Source: an uncultured Blautia sp. (lineage in GTDB: Bacteria > Bacillota > Clostridia > Lachnospirales > Lachnospiraceae). Taken from it: a stretch of 55,952 nucleotides of DNA. Position numbers and translations under genes: made by a program. Positions 15,266-23,671 of the stretch are shown here, piece by piece. The DNA is taken from assembly GCA_934424575.1 (NCBI GenBank), contig CAKRXU010000016.1, positions 1-55,952 on the forward strand. The letters are read 5' to 3'. The notes beneath the pieces are model-generated. The model was not told the origin of the DNA, searched no databases, and was given only the letters and a program-made list of their open reading frames with translations. Every line of letters starts with the position of its first letter. The stretch's first letter is position 1.

Positions 15266-16744
15266 ATGAAAATTGGATTTGATAATGAAAAGTATCTGAC
15301 TATGCAGTCCGAACACATCCGCGACCGTATCAGCAAATTTGACAACAAGCTCTATCTGGAATTCGGCGGAAAGCTTTTTGATGACTACCATGCATCCCGT
15401 GTTCTTCCAGGATTTGAGCCGGACAGCAAGCTCCGCATGCTCATGCAGCTCCGCGACCAGGCTGAGATCGTCATTGTCATCAGTGCCTCTGATATTGATA
15501 AGAACAAAATGCGCGGTGACCTCGGAATCACTTACGATGAGGATGTGCTTCGTCTTATCGATGCTTTTACAGAGCGCGGTCTCTATGTAGGAAGTGTATG
15601 CATTACACGCTACGCAGGGCAGGAAAGTGCTATTCTCTTTAAAAACCGCCTTGCAAAGCTCGGCATCAAAGTTTACTTCCATTATAGTATCCCAGGATAC
15701 CCGAGCAATATCCCGCTGATCGTAAGCGATGAAGGATATGGCAAAAATGAATATATCGAAACAACAAGACCGCTCGTAGTCATCACTGCACCAGGACCAG
15801 GAAGCGGAAAAATGGCAACCTGTCTTTCCCAGGTATACCACGAATACAAACGCGGCGTTGCTGCCGGCTATGCCAAATTTGAGACCTTCCCGATCTGGAA
15901 CATCCCGCTCAAGCATCCGGTCAATCTGGCATACGAAGCTGCTACTGCAGACCTTAACGATGTCAACATGATCGACCCGTTCCATCTGGAAGCTTATGGC
16001 GAGACAACCGTCAACTACAACCGTGACGTAGAGATCTTCCCGGTTCTCCAGGCAATGTTTGAGAAGATTATGGGCGAATGCCCTTACAAATCACCTACAG
16101 ATATGGGTGTCAATATGGCAGGAAACTGCATCGTTGATGATGAGGTATGCTGCGAAGCTTCCCGCCAGGAGATCATCCGCCGTTACTACAAGAGCTGTGA
16201 TGCACTTCTTACCGGCGACGGTACTGAGGAAGAAGTACGCAAGATCGAACTTCTGCTGAAACAGGCACATGCATCTCTGGACGACCGCAAAGTTGTTCCT
16301 GCCAGCCTTGCCAAAGAACAGGAAACCGGCGCACCTGCTGCTGCACTCGAGCTTCCTGACGGACACATTATTTATGGCAAAACTTCCGATCTTCTCGGTG
16401 CTTCTTCTGCGCTTCTTCTGAATGCACTCAAAGAACTCGCAGGAATCGACCACGAACACCATGTGATCTCACCGGAAGCGATCCATCCGATCCAGGAACT
16501 CAAGACCAGATACCTCGGAAGCAAGAACCCGAGACTTCATACAGATGAAACTCTGATCGCACTTTCTGTCAGTGCCGCTGATAACCCGGAAGCACGCAAA
16601 GCTCTGGAACAGCTCCACACACTGAAAGGATGCCAGGCGCATACTTCTGTCATGCTGTCTTCCGTTGATATCTGGGAATTCCGCAAACTCGGCATCGAGC
16701 TGACCTGCGAGCCAAAATTCGAAAAAGAAAAGAAATATCACTAA
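15266..16744 (+). CDS. DUF1846 domain-containing protein
   Basis: The 492-residue protein matches the DUF1846/UPF0371 family in length and in its start (MKIGFDNEKYL, then ISKFDNKLYLEFGGKLFDD). Other recognisable parts are the Gly-rich TAPGPGSGKMATCLSQVYHE, which resembles a nucleotide-binding loop around residue 180, and NRDVEIFPVL near 255. The family is widespread in Firmicutes; I know of no settled function. There is no signal peptide or membrane segment. It is a single-gene unit, divergent from ftsH and convergent with galE, ending at a strong hairpin. GGAAAGGA precedes the start. Confidence 0.88.
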   Translation: MKIGFDNEKYLTMQSEHIRDRISKFDNKLYLEFGGKLFDDYHASRVLPGFEPDSKLRMLMQLRDQAEIVIVISASDIDKNKMRGDLGITYDEDVLRLIDAFTERGLYVGSVCITRYAGQESAILFKNRLAKLGIKVYFHYSIPGYPSNIPLIVSDEGYGKNEYIETTRPLVVITAPGPGSGKMATCLSQVYHEYKRGVAAGYAKFETFPIWNIPLKHPVNLAYEAATADLNDVNMIDPFHLEAYGETTVNYNRDVEIFPVLQAMFEKIMGECPYKSPTDMGVNMAGNCIVDDEVCCEASRQEIIRRYYKSCDALLTGDGTEEEVRKIELLLKQAHASLDDRKVVPASLAKEQETGAPAAALELPDGHIIYGKTSDLLGASSALLLNALKELAGIDHEHHVISPEAIHPIQELKTRYLGSKNPRLHTDETLIALSVSAADNPEARKALEQLHTLKGCQAHTSVMLSSVDIWEFRKLGIELTCEPKFEKEKKYH

Positions 16745-16770
16745 ATCTCTCTGAGAAATAACGTGACAGC

Positions 16771-16822
16771 AAAACACCCCGGCAGAACGTATTCACAGCG
16801 TTCTACCGGGGTGTTTCTTATT
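16771..16822. terminator. Terminator between DUF1846 gene and galE
   Basis: AACACCCCGGCAGAACG pairs with CGTTCTACCGGGGTGTT with one bulge, followed by TTTCTTATTT on the plus strand. A short A-tract on the other side suggests it also ends galE transcripts. Confidence 0.88.
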
Positions 16823-16844
16823 TAATATAATTATATGATATAAA

Positions 16845-17861
16845 TCAGTCTTCGTAACCGTTCGGGTTCTTCTGCTGGAAGTTCCAGGAATCTGCACACA
16901 TATCTTTGATATCGTACTCTGCTTCCCATCCAAGTTCCTTCTTAGCCTTGGTTGCATCGGAATAGCATGTTGCAACATCACCGGCACGACGAGGTTTGAT
17001 AGAGTATGGGATCTTAACGCCTGTTGCAGCTTCAAAGTTCTTAACAATGTCAAGAACACTGTATCCTTTACCTGTACCAAGGTTGTAGATGCTGAGTCCG
17101 GAATTGTCTTCCAGTTTCTGGACAGCCTTTACATGTCCTTTGGCAAGGTCAACTACGTGGATGTAATCTCTGACACCAGTTCCGTCCGGTGTGTCATAGT
17201 CATTTCCGAATACGCCGAGTTCTTTGAGCTTGCCTACTGCAACCTGTGTGATGTAAGGCATCAGGTTGTTCGGGATACCATTCGGGTTCTCACCGATAAG
17301 ACCGCTCTTGTGAGCACCGATCGGGTTGAAGTAACGAAGAAGTACTACATTCCATTCCGGATCTGCTTTCTGGATATCTGTAAGGATCTGCTCCAGCATG
17401 GATTTGGTCCATCCATAAGGGTTGGTGCACTGTCCTTTCGGGCATTCCTCTGTGATCGGGATGATTGCCGGATCGCCGTATACAGTTGCGGAAGAGGAGA
17501 AAATAATATTTTTGACATTATGTTTTCTCATTACATCAACCAGTGTAAGTGTACCTGCAATGTTATTCTCATAATATTCCCATGGTTTAACAACAGATTC
17601 TCCAACTGCTTTGAGACCTGCGAAATGGATACAGGAATCGATATCCTCTTTCTCCAAAACTTCGTTCAGTCCTTCTCTGTCAAGAATATCTACTTTATAA
17701 AATTTAACCGGTTTTCCTGTGATCTTTTCTACACGTTCCAGACTCTTCTCGCTGGAGTTGCTTAAGTTGTCCAGTACTACTACATCATATCCTGCATTCT
17801 GAAGTTCTACTACAGTATGGCTTCCGATAAATCCGGCTCCGCCTGTTACTAAAATTGCCAT
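16845..17861 (-). CDS. galE: UDP-glucose 4-epimerase
   Basis: Interconverts UDP-glucose and UDP-galactose, and in some homologues also UDP-GlcNAc and UDP-GalNAc. The 338-residue SDR protein has the NAD motif GGAGFIGSH at its start, the SSSATVYG serine, the catalytic YGWTK tyrosine/lysine near residue 149, and RYFNPIGAH. AGGAGGAG lies before the start. It stands alone, divergent from the sugar ABC importer, with a promoter and a pair of direct repeats upstream. Next to an amino-sugar kinase and a nucleotidyltransferase it could be a Leloir or LNB-type epimerase; specificity cannot be read from sequence alone. Confidence 0.95.
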   Translation of the reverse strand: MAILVTGGAGFIGSHTVVELQNAGYDVVVLDNLSNSSEKSLERVEKITGKPVKFYKVDILDREGLNEVLEKEDIDSCIHFAGLKAVGESVVKPWEYYENNIAGTLTLVDVMRKHNVKNIIFSSSATVYGDPAIIPITEECPKGQCTNPYGWTKSMLEQILTDIQKADPEWNVVLLRYFNPIGAHKSGLIGENPNGIPNNLMPYITQVAVGKLKELGVFGNDYDTPDGTGVRDYIHVVDLAKGHVKAVQKLEDNSGLSIYNLGTGKGYSVLDIVKNFEAATGVKIPYSIKPRRAGDVATCYSDATKAKKELGWEAEYDIKDMCADSWNFQQKNPNGYED

Positions 17862-17904
17862 GATTTACTCCTCCTGACATTTGCTTTTGTTTTACTACGG
17901 TGTC

Positions 17905-17933
17905 ATTGTAGCACTGTTTTATTTTTTTCACAA
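17905..17933 (-). promoter_or_regulatory. Promoter for galE
   Basis: Minus strand TTGTGA (17928-17933) and TACAAT (17905-17910), 17-bp spacer, about 44 bp before the start codon. Confidence 0.75.
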
Positions 17934-17947
17934 TATTTTCCCCAAAC

Positions 17948-17984
17948 CTCCCGCATATTTTACTAAAACTCCCGCATATTTTAC
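17948..17984. repeat. Two 16-bp direct repeats, 21-bp period, upstream of galE promoter
   Basis: CTCCCGCATATTTTAC occurs at 17948-17963 and again, base for base, at 17969-17984. The period of 21 bp is two helical turns, and the pair ends 14 bp upstream of the galE -35 box. That geometry fits two protomers of an activator bound on one face of the DNA. Confidence 0.8.
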
Positions 17985-18119
17985 CTATTACCTGATGCAG
18001 TTATGAAATTTCTGTTTTGGTGATTCTGATTTTGAATCTTTGTGCAACTTGTCAATACTTTTCTTTATGCAATATATATTGTTTTTTTTGTATTTTCAGT
18101 CTTTTTTTGTCTATTTTTA

Positions 18120-18148
18120 TTGACACTTAGTCTTATAAACGGTATAAT
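18120..18148 (+). promoter_or_regulatory. Consensus promoter of the sugar ABC operon
   Basis: Perfect TTGACA (18120-18125) and TATAAT (18143-18148) with a 17-bp spacer, about 80 bp before the binding-protein start codon. Such a strong promoter needs a repressor or attenuator if the operon is inducible. Confidence 0.88.
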
Positions 18149-18162
18149 CAGCCTAATACATC

Positions 18163-18175
18163 CGTGATTATCACG
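18163..18175. promoter_or_regulatory. Candidate operator CGTGATTATCACG
   Basis: A perfect 13-bp palindrome (CGTGAT-T-ATCACG) starting 14 bp after the -10 box, covering about +8 to +20 of the predicted transcript, a usual place for a repressor. The regulator is not known. Confidence 0.55.
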
Positions 18176-18180
18176 AAACC

Positions 18181-18202
18181 AAACTGACGGTTCTGTCAGT
18201 TT
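18181..18202. promoter_or_regulatory. Inverted repeat in the leader of the sugar ABC operon
   Basis: AAACTGAC at 18181-18188 and GTCAGTTT at 18195-18202 form a perfect 8-bp inverted repeat with a 6-base centre, ending 26 bp before the start codon. It could be a second operator or an RNA hairpin just upstream of the ribosome site. Confidence 0.5.
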
Positions 18203-18228
18203 CACCAAACAAAAGGGAGGACTTTCAT

Positions 18229-19467
18229 ATGAAACGTAAAATCGCATTAGCTATGGTACTGGCAATGACAGCAACAATGGCTCAGCCTGTTCTCGCAGCA
18301 GACGACAAGACAACTCTGGATGTCATCATCAGCCAGTATGGTACTCAGACCCAGGCGTGGTGGTCCCAGTTCGAAAAGGATTTCGAAGCTGAAAACTCAG
18401 ATATTGATCTGAACATCGAAATTGTTTCCTGGAACGATCTTTATACCAAAGTAAATACACTGGTTGCAAACAACAACGCACCTGATATTCTGAATATCGA
18501 CGTTCTTGCAGATTATGTGGCTGACGATCTGCTGATGCCTGCAACAGAATATGCTTCTGAAGATCTTCAGTCCAAATTCTTCCCGTCATTCTGGGAAGCA
18601 AGCACAATTGATGATACTGTATACGCATTACCGATCCTGGCATCCTGCCGTGCACTCTTCTATAACAAGGACATCCTTGAAGAAGCAGGTGCTACCGTTC
18701 CTACCACATGGGCAGAAGTTCAGGACGCAGCAAAGAAGATCAAAGACAAATTCGGTGATGACGTTTATCCATGGGGTATTGATATGACAACTGACGAAGG
18801 TCAGGCTGCATTCTCTTATTATACATGGAACAACGGCGGCGGATTCGTTGATGAAAATGGTGACTGGGCACTCAACAGCGACAAGAACGTAGAAGCTCTG
18901 AACTTCGCACTCGGTCTTGTAAACGATGGATACACCAACTCCGATCCGGCTAACGAAACACGTTATGACCTTCAGGATATGTTTGGTGCAGGCAAAGTTG
19001 CCATGATGATCGGACCGAACAACATTCCTACCTATCTCTCCGATGGTGGATATGACATTAACTACGATGTAACAACAATCCCTGCAAATGAGGGCTGCGA
19101 ATCCGTAGCAATGGGCGTTTGCGACCGTCTTGAAGTATTCAAGGATGACTCCGCTGAGGATCAGGAAGCTCGTACAGCTGCCATCACCAAGTTCTTTGAC
19201 TTCTTCTATGATGACACTCGTTACGCTGATTACATGGTATACGAAGGATTCCTTCCAACCACACAGACAGCAGCAGATCTTCTTGCAAAAGATGACGACA
19301 CCTATTCATCCTGGATCGACATTCTCCAGAGCTGTAACTTCTACCCGGCAACCAAGACTGAATGGGCAGATGTAAAACAGGGCGTTATCGAAGTTGAACA
19401 GAACGCACTTCTTGGCGACGATGTTCAGACACTGCTTGATGATCTTCAGGCTGATATTGCAGGCTGA
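18229..19467 (+). CDS. Sugar ABC transporter substrate-binding protein
   Basis: A 412-residue family 1 (CUT1-like) binding protein: type-1 signal peptide of about 24 residues ending VLAA, then LDVIISQYGTQTQAWWSQF, NAPDILNIDVL near residue 85, and PTTWAEVQDAAKKIKDKFG, features shared by maltose/oligosaccharide binding proteins. It delivers sugar to the two permeases encoded downstream. Oddly, I see no lipobox cysteine near the predicted cleavage site, although Gram-positive binding proteins are nearly always lipoproteins. The gene has a consensus promoter and AAGGGAGG site. Substrate is unknown; the neighbours suggest an amino sugar or a small glycan. Confidence 0.9.
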   Translation: MKRKIALAMVLAMTATMAQPVLAADDKTTLDVIISQYGTQTQAWWSQFEKDFEAENSDIDLNIEIVSWNDLYTKVNTLVANNNAPDILNIDVLADYVADDLLMPATEYASEDLQSKFFPSFWEASTIDDTVYALPILASCRALFYNKDILEEAGATVPTTWAEVQDAAKKIKDKFGDDVYPWGIDMTTDEGQAAFSYYTWNNGGGFVDENGDWALNSDKNVEALNFALGLVNDGYTNSDPANETRYDLQDMFGAGKVAMMIGPNNIPTYLSDGGYDINYDVTTIPANEGCESVAMGVCDRLEVFKDDSAEDQEARTAAITKFFDFFYDDTRYADYMVYEGFLPTTQTAADLLAKDDDTYSSWIDILQSCNFYPATKTEWADVKQGVIEVEQNALLGDDVQTLLDDLQADIAG

Positions 19468-19491
19468 TCCCAGATTTAGATACGACTTAAC

Positions 19492-19530
19492 CGGGAGCCG
19501 GAACATTAGTGACCGGCTCCCGATTCTTTT
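19492..19530 (+). terminator. Intercistronic hairpin after the binding-protein gene
   Basis: CGGGAGCCGG (19492-19501) pairs perfectly with CCGGCTCCCG (19513-19522), followed by ATTCTTTT. It lies between the binding protein and the permeases. It likely stabilises the upstream mRNA and ends part of the transcripts, giving more binding protein than permease. Confidence 0.78.
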
Positions 19531-19555
19531 GAGCAAATGATTTGGTGGTGTAAAT

Positions 19556-20443
19556 ATGAAAAAAAAGAAAACTCTGGCTGCTGTGGAGCCATATCTGTGG
19601 CTGCTTCCCAGCATCCTTCTTATGACAATCTTTATACTCTTTCCTATTTTTGAAGTTTTTCGTACTTCAATGAGTGAAGTGAGTAAAGCAGGTCTGATAA
19701 AGGGATTTTGCGGACTTGACAATTTTACCAAAGTCCTTAAGGGATCTACTTTTAAACTGGTTCTCAAAAATACCCTTGTATGGACCGTTGCTGTTGTAGT
19801 ACTTTCTACCGTATTCGGTTTTATCCTTGCACTTGTACTGAATAATAAATTCCGTTTCCGTAAAGCAGTCCGTGCTATTGTTGTATTCCCATGGGCAACT
19901 TCCCTGATCATCCAGGCAGGCGTATGGAAATTCATCATTGACAAGGATTACGGTGCACTGAACACCCTTTTACTGAAACTTGGACTGATCTCCAGTCCGG
20001 TCAACTGGACTCCTACCCCAGAAGCATATTTTGCATGGGAAATTTTTGTAGGTATTTTTGTTACTGTACCATTTGTTACTTTCTGTGTACTTTCCGGTCT
20101 GCAGAGTATCGACAACTCTTATTATGAAGCGGCTACCGTTGACGGTGCCAACTACTGGCAGAAGCTGTTCAAGATCACACTTCCGCTGGTAAAATCTTCT
20201 CTGACGGTAAGTACTGTGTTGAATATCATTTATGTATTCAACTCCTTCCCTATCATATGGACAATTACCAAGGGCGACCCGGCAAGCCGTACCGATACCC
20301 TTGTTACCTATCTCTATAAACTTGCTTTCTACAAAGGCAAATCCGGTGAAGCTGCTGCAGTATCCGTGATCGGATTCCTGATCCTGTGTGCATGCGCTTC
20401 TGTTTATATGGTACTTTCACTTAGAAAAGAGGAGGAAGACTAA
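19556..20443 (+). CDS. Sugar ABC transporter permease (MalF-like)
   Basis: Membrane subunit of 295 residues with about six membrane segments, starting with a Lys-rich cytosolic end and EPYLWLLPSILLMTIFILFP. The EAA loop that contacts the ATPase is present as YYEAATVDGANYWQKLFKI near residue 190. This is the first of two permeases; its stop codon overlaps the start of the second by one base (TAATG). No ATPase gene follows, so the system probably borrows a shared MsmX-type ATPase, as known for many Firmicutes and Bifidobacterium sugar importers. Confidence 0.93.
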   Translation: MKKKKTLAAVEPYLWLLPSILLMTIFILFPIFEVFRTSMSEVSKAGLIKGFCGLDNFTKVLKGSTFKLVLKNTLVWTVAVVVLSTVFGFILALVLNNKFRFRKAVRAIVVFPWATSLIIQAGVWKFIIDKDYGALNTLLLKLGLISSPVNWTPTPEAYFAWEIFVGIFVTVPFVTFCVLSGLQSIDNSYYEAATVDGANYWQKLFKITLPLVKSSLTVSTVLNIIYVFNSFPIIWTITKGDPASRTDTLVTYLYKLAFYKGKSGEAAAVSVIGFLILCACASVYMVLSLRKEEED

Positions 20444-21288
20444 TGAAACATTCACGCGACACAAAAAGCACACTCCTTCGGGTTCTTCTTTATGTTTTTG
20501 TCATTCTGGTCGTATTGATTACGCTGTATCCATACTTTGTTATGTTTACGACTGCCGCCAAGAGCCGTGCAGAAATCTACGCAACCAAGGGAACACTTCT
20601 CCCGGTCCACTGGCTCTGGCAGAACTTCAAGGATATCTGGACCCTGGCTCCACTTTCCAGATATTTCATCAACTCCCTGATCGTTGCAGGTGGCTCCACT
20701 CTGATTGCGATCGTATGTGGTATTCCTGCAGCCTATGCACTTGCACGAATGAAGTTTAAGGGCAAAAAGATCTTCCTGGGTATCGTTATCATCTCCCAGA
20801 TGTTTGCTCCTGTAGTCCTTCTGGTAGGTATCTACAAGATCATGTCAACCTTCGGTATGACAGACAGTCTCGTTGGTCTTGTATTTATCAATGCAGCATT
20901 CAACCAGGCATTCGCGATCTGGCTGCTGCGCGGTACTTTTATTTCTATCTCACCTGAAATGGAACAGGCTGCAACAGTTGACGGCTGTGGCAAGGTTTCT
21001 GCCCTGATCCGTATCCTTCTTCCGGTTGCCGCACCTGGTATCGTAACTGCACTGATCTTCGTATTCATCAATGCATGGAACGAATATACCGTTGCACTGA
21101 CTCTGATCTCAACAGATGTATTCAAACCGCTTACTGTTGGTATTACGATATTTAACGGCTACAACATGGTAGAATGGCAGTATCTGTTTGCATCCTCACT
21201 GTTTGCAACAGTACCTGTCATTATCCTATTCGTACTGATCGAGAAACATCTCGTCGGTGGACTTACCTCCGGTGGAGTCAAAGGCTGA
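20443..21288 (+). CDS. Sugar ABC transporter permease (MalG-like)
   Basis: Second membrane subunit, 281 residues, about six membrane segments. The N-terminal LLYVFVILVVLITLYPYFVMF and the EAA loop EQAATVDGCGKVSALIRIL near residue 175 fit MalG-type permeases. The C-terminal KHLVGGLTSGGVKG is a typical end of this subfamily. It is translationally coupled to the upstream permease through TAATG and is the last gene before a strong hairpin terminator. Confidence 0.93.
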   Translation: MKHSRDTKSTLLRVLLYVFVILVVLITLYPYFVMFTTAAKSRAEIYATKGTLLPVHWLWQNFKDIWTLAPLSRYFINSLIVAGGSTLIAIVCGIPAAYALARMKFKGKKIFLGIVIISQMFAPVVLLVGIYKIMSTFGMTDSLVGLVFINAAFNQAFAIWLLRGTFISISPEMEQAATVDGCGKVSALIRILLPVAAPGIVTALIFVFINAWNEYTVALTLISTDVFKPLTVGITIFNGYNMVEWQYLFASSLFATVPVIILFVLIEKHLVGGLTSGGVKG

Positions 21289-21303
21289 TATATATAATAC
21301 GAC

Positions 21304-21343
21304 AAAAAGCTTCGGAACCCGTTCAAAGTTCCGAAGCTTTTTT
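21304..21343. terminator. Bidirectional terminator
   Basis: AAAAAGCTTCGGAA (21304-21317) and TTCCGAAGCTTTTTT (21329-21343) form a 14-bp stem. It separates the convergent sugar ABC operon and the kinase/nucleotidyltransferase operon and has T-tracts on both strands. Confidence 0.93.
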
Positions 21344-21354
21344 GCTAAAGAAAA

Positions 21355-22458
21355 TTATTTATATTTCCGGATGATCTCATTCATCTGCGGCAGCTTCTCC
21401 TGCATGTCTTTTACAAGAGTAAGCTGGGTCCTGCATCTGTCAAGGTTATGTCCCTCTCTGTGGATATGGAAGTAATGATCTCCCTCCAGATGGTCTGTCA
21501 GGAAACGGATTCCATTCTCAAATGTCATAAGGATCGCTCCCATCGGAAGCATCTCGATCTCAAGGTCTGTCAGCGCACCGCCACATCCTTCGATAAATCC
21601 CTTTGCATAAACATCAAAGAGATGAAGGTCACAGGACACCTTGGAAAGGTCTCTCTCGTCCTCCAGAGCTGTGCTTGCTCCGAAGCGGATAGAATCACCG
21701 AAATCATTCGCTGTCAGTCCCGGCATGACTGTATCCAGATCGATCACACAGATTGCTTTGCCTGTCGCGTCATCGATCATGATGTTGTTCAGCTTGGTGT
21801 CATTGTGTGTTACACGAAGCGGAAGTCTTCCGTCAAGCTGCATATCATACAGTGCATGTGTCAGTTCTTCTCTCTCCAGGATAAAATCAATTTCTTTCTG
21901 GACAGAGGCTGCTCTTCCACAGACATCCTCTGCAACAGCTTTCTTGAATTTCTTAAGGCGGTCCGGTGTGTTATGGAAATCCTTGATCGTCTCATGAAGT
22001 GTCTCTGCCGGATAATCTGCCAGAAGCTGCTGAAAATGTCCGAATGCTACTGCGCTCTGATAGAAATCATTGTCGTCCTTTACTGCATCGTAGCAGGTCG
22101 CTCCCTCAATAAAGAGATAGACTCTCCAGTACTCTCCATCAGAATCCACAAAATACGGAAGACCTGTCTGGCTTTTTACCAGTGTCAGTGTCTCTCGTTC
22201 CGGATCGCCGCCGTTCTCGATAATTTTTTTGCGAAGCCAGGAAGTAACACCGCTGATATTTTCCATCAGTTCGATTGGTTTCTTAAAAATATTTCTGCTC
22301 ATTCTCTGCAGGATGTATCGTTTCGTTCCCTGTGCTGTCTCGTAAGTCAGTCGATAAGTATCATTGATATGACCGCTTCCATATCTGATGCACTCTTTGA
22401 GTTCACCATGCAATTTGAAGCCGTCAATCGCTTCACGTACTGTATTGCTGATCTCCAC
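21355..22458 (-). CDS. Aminoglycoside-phosphotransferase-fold sugar kinase, NahK-like
   Basis: A 367-residue APH/choline-kinase-fold kinase. The catalytic loop is THNDTKLNNIMID near residue 217 and the metal-binding segment is VIDLDTVMPG near residue 240; both blocks closely resemble N-acetylhexosamine 1-kinase (NahK) of the lacto-N-biose pathway, which makes GlcNAc-1-P or GalNAc-1-P. It begins with GTG directly after the TAA of the nucleotidyltransferase gene, so the two are coupled. A kinase followed by a UTP-dependent transferase is the expected order for anomeric sugar activation. Exact sugar remains inferred; it could be a different small-sugar kinase. Confidence 0.72.
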   Translation of the reverse strand: MEISNTVREAIDGFKLHGELKECIRYGSGHINDTYRLTYETAQGTKRYILQRMSRNIFKKPIELMENISGVTSWLRKKIIENGGDPERETLTLVKSQTGLPYFVDSDGEYWRVYLFIEGATCYDAVKDDNDFYQSAVAFGHFQQLLADYPAETLHETIKDFHNTPDRLKKFKKAVAEDVCGRAASVQKEIDFILEREELTHALYDMQLDGRLPLRVTHNDTKLNNIMIDDATGKAICVIDLDTVMPGLTANDFGDSIRFGASTALEDERDLSKVSCDLHLFDVYAKGFIEGCGGALTDLEIEMLPMGAILMTFENGIRFLTDHLEGDHYFHIHREGHNLDRCRTQLTLVKDMQEKLPQMNEIIRKYK

Positions 22459-23391
22459 TTATGCTTCCTCCCATAAATTCTGCGGATACAGCCCCTGATC
22501 TTTCAGGTTCTGAACTGCAGCCATTACCATTGGTTTATCTTCTTTGTAAGTAACTCCGTACCATTTGTCCTCGGATTTGAGAACTTTGACAGTTGCTTTG
22601 TGTTCCTGAAGAAGTTCATCAACAACAAATGGAAGGAAATATTCTCCTTTCATCGGATTATTCTTGATCGCATCATCCAGAAATGGTTTGAAACGTTCTT
22701 TGAGTTCCTTCAGAATGCTGTTTGAGAATCCCCACATATTCATGGAAACGATGCTGCCCTCCGGAAGCATGGTCCATGTCTTGCCGTCATCCTCTGTGTA
22801 TGCTGTACCGCCGTCATGTTTCTCGATATGGGTACGCTCATTGATCTTGATCAGGTGTCCTTCCTCATCTGTCACACAGACACCTCTCGCAACATGACCA
22901 TTCTCTGTCAGAGTATTCTCAAGGCGGTATCCTACCATCATGTAACGGTAAACATCTCCTTCTTCCTGCTCAGAAGTCAGGAAATCGTATGCCATCCTAA
23001 ATGCATGCACACCGTAATAGTCATCTGCATTGATAACAGCAAAAGGTCCGTCGATCTCATCAATACAGCTTAAAACTGCATGACCGGTACCCCATGGTTT
23101 CACTCTTCCTTCCGGGACTGCATAACCTTCCGGAAGATTGGTCAGTTCCTGGAAAACATACGCTACTTCGATCTGTTTGCTCAGACGGTCTCCGATCGCT
23201 TCACGGAATGCCTGCTCGTTTTCTCTCTTTATGATAAATACAACTTTCTCAAATCCGGCACGTACTGCATCATAGATGGAAAAATCCATAATGATATGGC
23301 CCTCTTTATCAATTGGATCGATCTGTTTCAGACCACCATAGCGGCTTCCCATTCCTGCTGCCATAACTACCAAAACCGGTTTTTTCATCAT
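22459..23391 (-). CDS. Sugar-phosphate nucleotidyltransferase
   Basis: A GT-A-fold nucleotidyltransferase of about 310 residues. The N-terminal motif VVMAAGMGSRYGGLKQ binds the nucleotide and INADDYYG supplies the metal-binding Asp; a late KWYGVTYKED block is shared with homologues found beside NahK-like kinases. It would turn a sugar 1-phosphate into a nucleotide sugar. I place the start at 23391 (two adjacent ATGs) since GAGGAGG lies 5 bp before it; the frame is open for another 30 codons with no family match. It is first in a two-gene operon with the NahK-like kinase. Confidence 0.8.
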   Translation of the reverse strand: MMKKPVLVVMAAGMGSRYGGLKQIDPIDKEGHIIMDFSIYDAVRAGFEKVVFIIKRENEQAFREAIGDRLSKQIEVAYVFQELTNLPEGYAVPEGRVKPWGTGHAVLSCIDEIDGPFAVINADDYYGVHAFRMAYDFLTSEQEEGDVYRYMMVGYRLENTLTENGHVARGVCVTDEEGHLIKINERTHIEKHDGGTAYTEDDGKTWTMLPEGSIVSMNMWGFSNSILKELKERFKPFLDDAIKNNPMKGEYFLPFVVDELLQEHKATVKVLKSEDKWYGVTYKEDKPMVMAAVQNLKDQGLYPQNLWEEA

Positions 23392-23671
23392 TGTGTCCTC
23401 CTCATACTTCTGTTTAATCGGATCTTTGTGATCCACTTTTTCTTTGCTTTTAATCGTACACCACAAATCCCGATATGACAATATAAATAAGTTTCAACTT
23501 TGATAACCATTATCTAATATGAGCGTTTTTTTCTCAATAGTATTTGCACGATAAGGTTATATTTTTATATTATTGTGATTATCATTTGACTATTTCGCAC
23601 AAATTTATTAGTATAAAACCATCGAACAATATTATAAATGCTGAATACCATCTGATAAAGGAGGGCTTTCC
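23392..23671. promoter_or_regulatory. AT-rich divergent regulatory region
   Basis: 280 bp between the nucleotidyltransferase (leftward) and the AraC-type regulator (rightward) hold no gene. I see the inverted repeat GATAA-CCA-TTATC at 23502-23514 and a related GATAAGGTTAT at about 23551. A possible leftward promoter is TTATCA/TATTGT with a 17-bp spacer around 23485-23514. These are candidate sites for the AraC-type protein; nothing is decisive. Confidence 0.4.

Noticed and set aside
15215..15985. Minus-strand frame of 256 codons opposite the DUF1846 gene
   Set aside because: Overlaps the clear DUF1846 gene and its promoter leader; no ribosome site, composition like a shadow frame.
18163..18202. 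cre (CcpA) site before the sugar ABC operon
   Set aside because: The palindromes do not fit the usual WTGNAANCGNWNNCW pattern; I found no convincing cre box at the sugar promoters by eye.
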